Of a stretch of DNA of 64,000 nt, positions 10,418-21,432 are shown one piece after another. The notes under the pieces are model-generated. The model saw nothing but the letters and a program-made list of their open reading frames with translations, was not told the origin of the DNA and made no database searches. The translations under genes and the position numbers were made by a program. The DNA is taken from contig OX123182.2 in the NCBI GenBank assembly GCA_944739405.2, forward strand, positions 90,078,051-90,142,050. Reading direction: 5' to 3'. Position 1 is the first letter of the stretch; the number at the start of each line of letters is the position of its first letter. This DNA comes from Euclidia mi (taxonomy: Eukaryota > Arthropoda > Insecta > Lepidoptera > Erebidae).

Positions 10418-11085
10418 AGCCGCGTACAGATTTGTGAAACGTAGCATGCAATGTAACATGAAAGGAGCATTTCATAAGTGTGGACGTAGGACGCGCACAT
10501 GGCGCGCACGAACCGAGCATGACGTGATCGTATCTGATTCCAGCATGCGCGTGGCGAACATAGCTCAGTCTGTCGAGAAGAGCGTCTTTTTATCACGTAA
10601 TTGTCATCAATTACGTGATAAAAAGACTCCGAAGACCTCGAAGTTGGTGGCGCAAAGAGTTGTACAGTCAGAGAGCTGGTGCACAATTAATGGCCGACAT
10701 GAGATTAACCGGACAATATCAAAATTTCACAAGGATGACTCCAAAGTCAATCGAAAATCTACTCCAATTAGTCGGTTAGCTGTGTTTTCTTCCATGGTTC
10801 GCGCGCGTTCCGCAGTACAAATACACAAAACCCGTCCACGCTGACGCTCCGTGCACACTGCGCGCCCCTTTGTGTTCGGCGAAAAAACCGACAAAAAATG
10901 GCGGATCACGGCGCGCACGAGTTGTAAAGCTCTGTTCGTGCGCGTAGTGTGCGCGGTTCGTGCGCGCAAGGCGTCCACTTTATGGGAATTCTGTAACATT
11001 GCATGATACGTTACGACAATGTGGACGGCAAATTCTTTCATTGCGTGTTACATTTCATGTTACATTTCGTAAGTCTGTACCCGGC
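10418..11085 (+). mobile_element. MITE with long terminal inverted repeats, TTAA target
   Basis: The left end (AGCCGCGTACAGATTTGTGA) and right end (inverted GCCGGGTACAGACTTACGA) are imperfect inverted repeats that stay matched for at least 45 bp. Right flank TTAA (11086-11089), left flank ATAA (10414-10417). Copy B has a single TTAA at the matching place (ACTTAAGGCACTAG), i.e. an empty site. It contains a perfect 20-bp-arm hairpin (10584-10627). GC-rich interior, no transposase. TTAA fits piggyBac-type targets; TAA with a PIF/Harbinger assignment is the alternative. Confidence 0.75.
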
Positions 11086-11297
11086 TTAAGGGCAATAGTC
11101 AGTTCGGAATATAAAAGTATGAGCAAACAATGGAAATTATGAATATATCTTATATATCTTACTGACACTTGTCTTATTAATATGGGTAGGTAATGAAGAT
11201 AGGTAATTCAAGAAAGTGCCACTATTATATACAATTATTATTAAATTATTCACATAAAAACAAAAAACCTCATTAAAAACCTTAATTTAAATATAAT

Positions 11298-11700
11298 TTA
11301 CGCTATTTTGAATACCTTTAAACAAAATGAAAACACCGCGACGTGTTTTATAAAGTGTTGCTTCCCCGATATTATCGCGTCCCCCAAGAAACAAGAGCGC
11401 GCAAACCTTATCTTTAGGTGACTCGAAAAGTGTACAAAAGGCTGTATTGTATGGTGTTTACACCATCGTCTGTGAGTGGCCGACTGTCTAACCAACAATG
11501 AGCGTTCCTCCCCAAGTGTCACTCGTCGCTGTCCTGAATAGAGGCCATTAGGCTCGCCGCAGCCGAGCATCACGGTGGTTTCCGTAACTACAGCCGGGTA
11601 CGCAGGGGAAATCCTCCGGAAAATGCCTCCTTCAAATATGTATAGGTACACATATACATTATTGTACTCGGACAACGATAAGTACACACTCCACACTAAA
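11298..11700. other. GC-richer block kept in both duplicates, with a long minus-strand open frame
   Basis: Compared with its neighbours this block is GC-rich and well conserved with 22764-23165. In both copies the minus strand is open for about 130 codons; both include NGLYSGQRRVTLGEE and LGDAIISGKQHFIKH. No start context, known domain or splice logic is recognised. Several differences change amino acids, some radically (R to C, R to T), which argues against strong protein constraint. Most likely a non-coding conserved block or the remnant of an unknown element. Confidence 0.35.
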
Positions 11701-11723
11701 TGGGATTTTAATATCCACATATT

Positions 11724-11957
11724 CATCATCATCAGCCTTTAACAGTCCACTACTGGACCAGGCCTCTCCTTTGAAAGAAGGAATCGGCCCACTATACCAC
11801 GCTGGCCAAACGGGTTGGTATAGGGTTTGTATCAAGTCTTCCTTCTCTTACAGCGCTGTTCTCTGCATAATATGCTCCCTCTGTCGGCTCTTACGACACC
11901 CATGGGATGATATGGGGTGGTGACATTCCGTATTCTTAATCCGTCACCACACGGATA
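11724..11957 (-). mobile_element. SINE with head H and RTE-type tail, copy 1
   Basis: It is flanked by a perfect 11-bp duplication, ATCCACATATT (11713-11723 and 11958-11968). Copy B has one uninterrupted site (TTTTAATATCTACATATC near 23175), so this insertion is younger than the duplication. On the minus strand it starts CCGTGTGGTGACGG and ends GAGGCCTGGTCCAGTAGTGG..AAAGGCTGATGATGATG, the kind of tail seen on lepidopteran RTE-type LINEs. It matches 27428-27674 throughout. Confidence 0.85.
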
Positions 11958-12250
11958 ATCCACATATTTATAATCTTTATTTGGGCTATTTAGTTCAAAA
12001 TATTTACAATTTGTTTATTTTTCATTAAATATTGGAGGCTAAGTATATTATATTGCCATAACAATGTATTAGCATAGCTTAAGGGTTGCACACACTACAT
12101 GAGTGCATTCCTTAAACCATGCTAAATATTATTCTGTGTTTTAGATTACTTTAAGCGTATAACGCACGCACGGTATGCTATTAATAAATTACCTAAAGAG
12201 CACCGGAACAAAGCGTACAAGGAAATACAGGTATCATAAAATGATAACTC

Positions 12251-12274
12251 CTACTCCTGATATATCAGGAGTAG
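12251..12274. repeat. 24-bp perfect palindrome
   Basis: CTACTCCTGATA is followed at once by its inverted copy. It is absent from the matching part of copy B (near 25070). Confidence 0.9.
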
Positions 12275-12720
12275 AAGTTACTGTTATGTATACATAGCTG
12301 CCTAAATTTGATAACATAATTAATTTAATTATTAAGTGAATTGCGTAGGATTATTTATTTATAAACCATAATAATAATGTGTGCCTTTCGAAAACAAAAT
12401 TACTCCTACCTTCCTAAATGAAAGCAGCCAGTTCTAAATAATCCCTTATGAGTATTGCACATTTTTCGCACATAGTGCTGAGAAATTATACAGCCAGGAA
12501 CAGCAGAGTGCTTCACAAAATGTGCGCGGCGCACGGTGGTGCAGGTAGTACGAGAATGCGGAAAATATTATTTTTAATTCAAAATACGTTGCATATAACT
12601 GTAAAACTTTGTTAAAATGATAAAACGTATGTATTAGTGTATCAAGACAAAGATATAATAATAATAAATATATTTTTTAACATGGCACAATTATGGTTTG
12701 ACATGATACAATACAATATA

Positions 12721-13367
12721 AATTCACTTGAAATTTATATTCCAATGAATTGCATTACGAAAACAGGATAAAGTATTTAAGCAGAATTATAAACAAATAT
12801 TAATTAATCAAATAATAAATACAGAATGCACTTTACCTCGTTAATGAGCGGCGTAAGATAATGACCTGGTTTTTCCAGGGTCCCAGATAGTCGCAGCTAA
12901 ATTTGATGTATATATGATCTATAGGGTCTAATGAATCTCGTTAAGTGTATCATTGTCTAACGGTCGGTAACGGAGATTAGTTATAGTCTCATAATTATTG
13001 AAAACAAATGGTTCCATATTACCTGCTTCATTAAAAGTGTAATGACAAGTAAATTCTCATTATATCATATAATATTTTTACGTTTTATTTAATAACACAC
13101 AATAGAGCTACGAATAAACAAAGAATAAAAGCTGAATATACTAATATTTCAGTTTCATTCATACTTGAAACAACACTATTTTTTGCCCGAAATTTGTTAA
13201 TTGTCATTTCCTACTTCTTAACATCATAAAATTAAAAAGTCTGATAATGTAGTCGTATTTTTTGTATAACCTGTTTCTAATAAGATTCTAGTATACGTGT
13301 ACCAAATTTTAGGCATTTTAAACAAAGTTAAAAAAAAATACTTTTAGCCGCCCCTGAACCACCGTCG
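12721..13367. other. Spacer between the duplicates, left part
   Basis: AT-rich single-copy sequence beyond the end of copy A. No gene or element end is recognised. Confidence 0.5.
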
Positions 13368-13800
13368 CTGCTGCTGCAACTGCGGAAACCTTCAAACGGC
13401 GCAAATACATTAATTTAGTGAGTAATTACGTGTTTGAGCCGTTTGGGGTGGCTCATGGGGTCCGAGCGCTCGTTCACTATTCCGGGCAATTTCTAAACGT
13501 TTAATCGACGTTTCACGTGTCCAGAACGCTGGCTTATTATTTTCTCAGATAATCAGCATTGCCTTCCAGCGTGGCAATGCTGCCAGCCTTCTGGGCACGT
13601 TACCCGATGACATTGATGCGGAGGCATTTTACGACGCCTAAACCTTGTAAATATTCTCAATTTTTAATTTCTTTTTAAGGTTTTTTGTACATATACTACT
13701 TAGACATTAAGATTAGATTAAGCTACATATTATAGATTATAAAATGAAGTTTATTTAATGTATAATTATAAATAAAAAACAGCACAAATTAATCCCACAA
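13368..13800 (+). mobile_element. REL-type LINE, 5'-truncated 3' fragment
   Basis: Nearly collinear with 58130-58560, from GCAACTGCGGAAACC to the 3' UTR. Translation in pieces gives KRRKY.NLVSNYVFEPFG, ISIAFQRGNAASLLGTLPDD and DAEAFYDA followed by a stop. A short deletion falls after the FEPFGV block relative to the long copy. It is the extreme C terminus only, and dead. Confidence 0.85.
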
Positions 13801-14317
13801 ATTTATCAAGGGTGGAAAATGAACCCAAGACCACCGGCGTAGCAGTGTGCATCACTTACCAATCGACTACAGCAAGAGTCCAGATGAACAGGTCAGTCCC
13901 ACTTCTAGTTACAGTGATTTATACTTGTATTCGTAGCCTATCTACTTAGGTCAGAATACTGGGTCTCCATTTACACACCACAGTAGGATAAAAAGTACAA
14001 GACAGATAACTGAACAAAGTCAGATAATACTTACATTACACCTAAAACGTGGCTTGAAAGAAGGAGAAATAAAATATTCAAGTTAAACGTAGGCACTTAA
14101 TCTACTGTCACGTTTGCCCGTAATAAAAGTTATACTCATACAATTCTATTATGAAAAACGTACCTCGTATTTTTTAGTCGCTGACTTGTTCATTACCGTA
14201 TGCGTAACTTTTTAGGTCATTTTTTATTATACCCATTTTTACACAGCCCCCGCGCTAGGAATTATCCTGTGTTACGGGAGACTTTACATACCTTCCTAAA
14301 CACCTATGTACTTGTTT
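13801..14317. other. Spacer between the duplicates, right part
   Basis: No ORF, repeat or element terminus recognised up to the start of copy B. Confidence 0.45.
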
Positions 14318-15446
14318 TTGTAATTGTTTATTATTTATCGCTTGCCAAACGGTGAGAAAAATATAGTGAAAAACTTGCATTGTATGAGATTTCTCCATAA
14401 TGTTTCGAAAGGAATGTGGTGTGTGCCAACCCGTTGGAGGTCAGCGTGGTGGACAATAGACTTCTCATAGGCGAAGGAGGTTTCGCGCCAAGTGCTGTGT
14501 TGGTTTTCCATACAAACGTCGACCAAATAAGTAAAAAGTTCGTTTCTTTATCTGAAAACATTTAATAAATCTAAGTATCATTGAAATCTTTGTTTGAATA
14601 AACCTTACTTTACTTCTTATATTAATATAAACACCGCACATTAATACAAACGCACCTACGTAGACCTTAGGTATATGTATCTACACGTCTATTCAGATTA
14701 TTTAAAGTAATTCAAACAGAATTCTGTTCTTCATAAAGTTGATTGTGATTGATTTATTGGCAGGTGTTTGAATATATGAATTCAGAAACTTACATAACTT
14801 TCTCTCTTACTTTAAGAAAGAGCGCAATCTCCCGCCAAGTTGCCAATGCCACGTAATATTTCTGGCATGAACGAATCCAATTGTTTCAATTTGTAGCTAC
14901 GTAGTGAATACATTATGATCGCATAGCACCTCCGTGGTACCTACTCCACCTTGTTGAGAGCACGCGTTCTGCTTGGATTGCTTTGTGTGTTATAAATGAG
15001 GTTGCTTCGATGGTCGTGAGGTTGTATTTGCTGTCTAAATATATATTTACTTTTGTGTGCAGAGCTTATCGACAAACATTTATTCTGACTTGATATTACT
15101 TTTTGTTCGCCAACCATCGAATCTTATTATCTTAGTTTTACGTCATAATTCTACTACTGATATTGCTTAACTAAAGCAATGTCAATAGTAACAAACGCTC
15201 CGAGTGTACAGCCTAGGCCTAGAAGAACCCCCTTGCCGTTATATGGGCTGCTTGGTTGTCGATCACCGATAGAAATAAAATACAAGTAGGTCGAATAGTA
15301 ACTATATACACACGTTTGACACGATTCATGATAAATTGTTCCTGTTCTTCACTCTTCTACGCTCTTAAATTATTTATTTCAATATTATGTTCACGCTTCT
15401 ATACCCTACCAATATAACGTTTCTGTAAATCAACTATACATTCTAA

Positions 15447-15672
15447 TCTGTATATGTAAAATCTTTGTGTTACTGACTGACAGTTACAGTCAGTAACACT
15501 ACTGTTACTATTTCAGCATCTTGCGCTCAATAGTTTTGGCTATAGCCAAAACTATTGAGCGCAAGATGCTGAAATTTGGCATGTATGTTTCTTGGGCACC
15601 GTGGAGGTGCACTGTGAAGGGATTGCCTGAAATTTCCACCAATGTGCGGGCTTAGCTGCGAGCATCCTCTAG
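15447..15672 (+). mobile_element. Mini-Helitron in copy B, with internal inverted duplication
   Basis: It starts TCTGTATATGTAAAATC and ends CCTCTAG before a T. It is the counterpart of 9766-9950 but has an inverted internal duplication (palindrome 15510-15575 and a 13-bp-arm inverted repeat 15467-15499) that copy A and the other family members lack. Confidence 0.8.
15510..15575. repeat. 66-bp perfect palindrome
   Basis: Two 33-bp arms meet without a spacer at 15542/15543 (GGCTA|TAGCC). The right arm is normal mini-Helitron sequence (ACTATTGAGCGCAAGATGCT); the left arm is its inverted copy. Confidence 0.97.
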
Positions 15673-15814
15673 TGATTAGTATAATATTCTTAAAATTATC
15701 TCTACAACTCAAGCGGTTTAGTTCATCGCTTTGTATGATATAATGTAGAGATAAGACGTAAGATGTAATCTGTGGCAATCAGTGTGATAAGTACACATAC
15801 ATACATACCTAGAC

Positions 15815-15874
15815 AAATTATTGGTATCGCTTCGCTATACAGAGCGAGACCAATAATATAATTTGTCTATGCAT
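15815..15874. repeat. Small hairpin insertion in copy B
   Basis: TAGACAAATTATTGGTATCGCT pairs with an inverted partner that differs by one base and a 5-nt insertion (ending ATAATTTGTCTA). Copy A has no equivalent near 10065. A tiny foldback element or a templated insertion. Confidence 0.6.
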
Positions 15875-17172
15875 ACATATTATGTTAGAGGAAACAATTT
15901 GCGCAAACCAGTGTATTTCAATCACAATATCTACTGTTTTGAGCGCGTAAGAGTTTACACTCGACTAACACTATCGCGTTGCTGTCCAAAAGCTAGTTTA
16001 CATACAATTACTGCTAAAAAATAATAAGACCATGCAGTCATCAGATCATGTTTACCGACCGATAAATCACCTCTGTGAGCCAATTCTTGGACTGGGTTAC
16101 AGATGAAAAAGTCTTAAAGATAAATATAAGTATATTTCCTTCAAAGAAATATCAGTCTCTACAATTTAAAACTGATAGACGACATTATCTCATATAGTGT
16201 AAAACTTAAGGCACTAGTGAGTTTGGCATATTAAAGTATCATATTGAAAAACAAGTAAGTAGATAAATATTATGATCATAATCTTAACTGATACTTGTCT
16301 CATTCATTTCAGTAATATTGATAAATAATTCAACATTCTTTTTTTTTGCTGGCGACACTGAAAACGTCAAACGTAAAATTACGTAGCTCCGTAATTTTAA
16401 AGTTTTATTTAAGTCTAAATCAATATTAAACGCTTATGTTTCATTAATATCGTGTGTAATAGTAATAGAAGTGTGAAATACATTGAGTTTGCTGTTTGGA
16501 ACCTCTCTGCAGACAGTTCTTGCCGGACAGATCAACTAGCCAGTGGCAACGGACGGAATTCAAATCATCATCCTTAAACCCGGGGAGTATTTTACTTATT
16601 AACTTACACTCCTCAGCACATATTTACTCGACTCATAGCTTCGTCCATCACACACTGGCACAGTTTCTGTCTCCTTTTGCTTGACAAAAGTGGAAGCAAA
16701 ATCGAGGACTGAACAAATGCCCCATACAAGCACAAACTACACTTACACTTCACATTTATATACATATATGTAATTATTTATTAATTAAGTATACAATATT
16801 ATAATTATTTATTGATTGTCTGCCTAGTTTTAGTTATTAAATACAACCATCTTATATATTTACCTAGATTTAGTTATTTAGTACAGCCATCAGCAAGGAT
16901 TATCCTACCTACTTGATACAGATAAGAGTTGTTCAACAAACCATATTAATCTGAACCATAATTAGTTTGATAGCCAAATTACCATTCTTACACCTTTCTT
17001 TCAATTTCCATAACTTATTTTCAACATACCTACATCAATCTATAATTCTCATAACTTTTTTATCTCTTTTATTTGGTACTAATTATATATATTCACTCTT
17101 GTATATTAACATGATACCTATCTTTCTTCAAAGTATTCACCTGTTTTTCCTTTTTTAGGTAATTTGTGAGGC

Positions 17173-18737
17173 ATGTCTACAAACGTGATGAGCCGCAAGG
17201 CACTCGCTAAGGAAACAGAGAACAACTTGAAGATAGAGCTGTTAGAATTAAAGAAATATAAAGAAGATAACAGTCAACTATTGAAGGAACGTGTTGATAG
17301 CGAAGAAGAAATTAAATATGTCAATGATAAAGTATTCCAGCTGAAGGCGCAATTGACGGAACTCCACATTGAACACATGGACATCTTGGACCAACGAGAC
17401 AGACTACAGGAGGAAGTTAGGTCCTACAGTAGCTGTGATGAAACCTACCTAAGACAACTCAGTCGAATTATGGAGTTGGAGGCGAGTCTGAATGAAGCTC
17501 AAACAATAATTTTATCACAAGAGGAATCAATCCAGATGCTCAACACCACAGAAAACAAGAACCTGTTTTCAGATGTAATCAGCGGTAATGCTAGTGTTAT
17601 TAAGACTGTAAAATGTAAGTGCAACTGTAAATCTAAATTGATAACCAAAATTTAGGCAATTATCAAAATTAAATAAATTGATAAAGCGACTTGAAAACAG
17701 TCACAAGGGGTCAAATAAAGTAAATAAATTATCACAAATTAACCATGACTTGGTTAAGGAGCAGGAGTCATTGATGTCGAAGCTTGAAGCTAGCAATGAA
17801 CAATTACTCAGTAATAGATTATTATATGATCAGCACACTCAGGACCTACAAACACACATATCAAAACTGACTGTACAGCTCGACAAAATGGCAATAACAC
17901 ACCAGAAAGAAACTCAAGAATACATATTAAAATATGATGAGATTTCTAGAGTTGGTAGAAAGAATCTAGAACAACTACTCTCTATAGCCAACAAAAAATT
18001 TTGCTTAAATTGTTCAACATTAAATAATGATTTAGAAAGTAGTCTAGTACTAGAACAATGAGGTTGTTCTAGTACTAAAAAATATACAATGACTCCAGTT
18101 CTGATGCCTTGTTACAAACAAATCATATATGTTCACTAGACACTCATAGTAATAACACTGTATTGAAGTTTTCTGACCAATTGGGAGTAAGTTTGGGTAG
18201 CTTAGTAGATAGTTACACTAACCGTCCATTACAAAACTTTTTTTTCCAGGAGAAAGAATGTCTTCATTAGTTAATAAGTTAAAACATACAGAATTAAATA
18301 AACATTCTACAGTTATTATTATGTATGGTGATAGCTTACTAGTTACTAGGAAAGATATACTACCTTTATCAGATATAATGACTGATAGAAGTTCTAAAGT
18401 GGGGTGCAATTTTATAGTCTGTGCATTTCCTTATTCAAAGACCTTATCTGATAAAGAAAACAACCAGATAAGTAAATTAAATCTATTATTATATATTAGT
18501 ACATATCGTCATAATGACAAAATTTTATTCTTTGACACTAATACTTTTATTAAAAGTAATTTTATTTTAACAAAAGATACTATGTATCTTTCTCGCTCTT
18601 TTAAACGACAACTTGCTAAATTATTAGCATTTAATTTATACAGTGACCCAAGTACTGTTAGAATACATTTTATTGAACCTGACATGATATATGACAATTC
18701 CATTATTGACATTCATAATAATAATAATTTAAATTAA
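17173..18737 (+). pseudogene. LINE-B ORF1: coiled coil plus esterase-like C-terminal part
   Basis: Three open pieces in different frames. 17173-17655 (160 codons) is strongly coiled-coil and ends in a basic, Cys-rich KCKCNCKSK patch. 17678-18061 continues the coiled coil (NHDLVKEQESLMSKLEASNEQ). 18258-18737 resembles an SGNH-like domain: HSTVIIMYGDSLLV at the nucleophile-strand position and NDKILFFDTN later. The architecture matches LINE-A ORF1. ORF1 proteins of this kind bind element RNA; inferred here. The second piece ends at a TGA beside a 13-bp inverted repeat (18046-18076), which may be the lesion that broke the frame. Confidence 0.65.
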
Positions 18738-18824
18738 ATTCTGAGACAATAGAGAACACCTCTAGCTATAATAAGATTACTCGTAACTCATTGACTAATA
18801 CACTTAAACATAATAACAAAACAT

Positions 18825-19763
18825 TTGATTAAATTAGTACATCAGAATATTAGAAGTATGATTAATAAAGATTTAGAAATGGAATTGTTTATGAACTGTA
18901 ATGCTGTTGATATATTTTGCATCACTAAACATTGGCTAAAAAGCAACCAGTTCATGTTCAATTTCAGTAATCATATAGTAGGAAGCTCGTTTAGCCGGCA
19001 GCAAGCAGTACATGGTGGCTCGATGATTTTAATTAATAAGCAACTTAAATTTAAGGAGCGTCATGATATTGTAAGTCTGTCTGTTGAGCGAACTATTGAG
19101 GTAGCCTGTGTGGAACTGAGGAGATTTATTGTAATAAGTGTATATAGGCCTCCTTCAGCATTGTATGATAGCTTCGAGCGTATTATGGATGAGATATTAA
19201 ACAAAGTTGCAAAAATAAATAAAAATGTTGTTGTGTGCGGTGACTTTAATGTAAATTTATTGGAGGATAGTAGTCTTAGTACAAAATTGAAAGCGCTGTT
19301 TCTATCATATAATCTGAAGAACTTATTCTTAGAGCCCACAAGAGTTACTTCCTCTACATCTACTTGCCTAGATAATATATTTACAGATATCATAGTAAGA
19401 GACAAGCAAATTATTAGACAGTTAGACTCAGACCATTGTGGACAGCAGATCTCCTTTAATGATAACAGTAAGAATGTTTCTAGGCAAAATATAGTTGTAA
19501 TACCTAAAACTGCAACTCGTTTTGCTAGGTTTCAAAGTAAACTAATGACTAGCTGGTCACTGTTAGATGATGAAGGTGACCCTAATTTGTTATATAATAG
19601 CTTTTTCAAAGCGTTTTGTACAGAATTTAATTCGGTTTTCACACCTAGAACGATTACAGTTGGAGGTAATGCAACCTTCTGTGAATGGGCAACAATTGGG
19701 CTTCACAAAAGTATAAAGAGATTGTATGAGCTATATGACGAGAGAAACTTTAATTTAAGTTAA
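18825..19763 (+). pseudogene. LINE-B ORF2, AP-endonuclease domain
   Basis: 312 codons are open. Blocks in order: HQNIRSM (residues 5-11, the N-terminal QN motif), CITKHWL (SETWL equivalent, with Glu replaced by Lys), VISVYRPPS, CGDFNVNLLED (GDFN catalytic block near residue 140), EPTRVT..TCLDNIF and LDSDHCGQQISF (SDH block near residue 203). The loss of the SETWL acidic residue suggests a dead nuclease. ORF2 then continues in another frame (FRVRNYARIFRKLCKKAK from 19774). No intact start-to-stop frame. Confidence 0.8.
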
Positions 19764-20774
19764 CAATTTCAGGGTTAGAAACTATGCTAGGATATTTCGG
19801 AAACTTTGCAAGAAAGCTAAGTCTCTTTACCTGAGTTCAAGGATTAGGAGTAGTGACGATAAAATAAAAATGACATGGAATATAATAAACAGCGAGACTG
19901 GGAAAGTTAAAAGTAAAAGTTCGAAATTTAGTTTGAACATTGATAACGACACTATTACATCAGACTCAAAAGTTACATCGGCGTTTGAAAGTTTTTTTAC
20001 TGATTATCCCCGTTATTACTACTAGATCTTTGGACTCATCAACCAATGCAGCGGAATCTCTTTTAAAAGAAAACGAGTACAACCTATAGTATTTTCTCAT
20101 TTCAGTATATAAATTCAAATGATGCTATAAAAGCTTTTAATACTATAAATTTAAAGAAGACTGCAGACTTGTGGGGAAATTCCGTTACTATTACCAAGTC
20201 CATTATTGCTTTAGCTGCTAACAGATTAGCTTTAATATTTAATAAGTGTATTGACTGTGGTGTATTTCCTGATCTTATGAAAGATAGCAAGGTAATACCT
20301 TTGTACAAAGCAGGTAGCACAGCAGACCCCACCAACTATAGGCCAATTTCTGTGCTGCCCACATTTAGCAAAATTTTCGAGAAATTGATACTAGACCAAC
20401 TGCAAAGTTATTTTAATAACAACGAGCTTCTACAATCTAAACAATTTGGTTTTACAAAGGGGCGCTCCACGACCGATGCCGGTGTTGAGCTTGTAAAACA
20501 TATCTTTGATGCCTGGGAGGATTCACATGATGCTTTAGGTGTCTTCTGTTATTTGTCCAAGGCCTTTGATTGTGTAGAACATGATACGTTGATCAGGAAA
20601 TTACATCACTATGGTTTAAGTAGTTCTGCTCTGCATCTTCTTACTTCATATTTGAGTAATAGGATTCAGAGAGTTGATGTCAACGGGACGCGTTCGCATG
20701 GGTCTGTAGTCAAAATGGGCGTCCCACAGAGTTCAATCCTCGGTCCTTTTTTATTTTTAGTTTATATTTATGAC

Positions 20775-21432
20775 TAGTGATCGGATAATCGGATGCATAT
20801 TTACCTAAAGTTGAGGTGTTGGCTATTATGGAATGCACTTTGAATCGAAAAATCCCGGGATTATGGAATTGGTAAATTTCGTTTTTTTTACTATAGAATC
20901 AAATGGGGTGTGGGTTTATTTACATATTTTAAGATGTTGTCTAATATGGAATACACTTTTATATCGAAAACATTCCGGGATTTCGGCATTGACTAATTTC
21001 GTTTTTTTTATTACAGAATCAAATCGGGTGTGGGTATATTTACTTATTGTAAGGTCTTGGCTAATGTGAAATACACTTTTATATCGAAAAAATCCCAGGA
21101 TTGCCGAAAAAATAATAAAATCCTCTTAATTTTCTTCAATTTTCAAACCATTTATCTCAAACGAATAATAAATAAGATGGGGAGCTTAAAATTAACTTCA
21201 AGTAAATATACATTAATAGTTATGTAATTCCGGAGACCAGTTGTTTTTTTAATAAAAACCACATGTTAAAGAAGTCGTTTCCTCACCATGTTACAGAGTA
21301 GTTTCACATTCCCGAATTTTCTGGAATCCCGGGATTTATTATGTATAAAAATATGTTTTAAGAAGCCGCTTCCATAATATCATAGCCAAAAATGAACTTT
21401 AGGTGAATATGCATCCGATTATCCGATCACTG
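20775..21432. mobile_element. Non-autonomous hAT element, 658 bp
   Basis: A perfect 8-bp target duplication, TTTATGAC (20767-20774 and 21433-21440), flanks termini that begin (T/C)AGTGATCGGATAATCGG. The inverted repeats run about 37 bp with one internal mismatch. An 8-bp duplication plus CAGTG-type ends is diagnostic of the hAT superfamily. There is no transposase. The interior holds about 2.4 tandem copies of a 118-120 bp unit. Excision rejoins the LINE-B RT at VYIYDLPHL. Confidence 0.93.
20818..21100. repeat. 118-120 bp tandem repeat inside the hAT element
   Basis: Units start near 20818, 20936 and 21056, each with TTGKCTAATRTGRAATRCACTTT-like text, an ATCGAAAA..CCGGGATT block and an AATTTCGTTTTTTTTA block; the third unit is partial. 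Confidence 0.9.

Larger units (their letters stand above)
6613..12720 (+). repeat. Segmental duplication, copy A
   Basis: Three long blocks here (6613-7629, 9695-11240 without the MITE, 11280-12720 without the SINE) align in the same order and direction with 14318-15370, 15370-16340 and 22735-25497. After subtracting the Helitron, MITE and SINE, about 3.1 kb of ancestral sequence remains. That matches copy B once its LINE and inverted-repeat element are removed. Similarity begins near TAATTGTTTATTATTTATCG and ends near GATACAATAC. A dispersed low-copy element is an alternative to a true segmental duplication. Confidence 0.85.

Noticed and set aside
10434..10844. ORFs of 100-136 codons on both strands at 10.4-11.0 kb
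   Set aside because: They fall in the GC-rich interior of the TTAA MITE, where stops are rare; no conserved domain.
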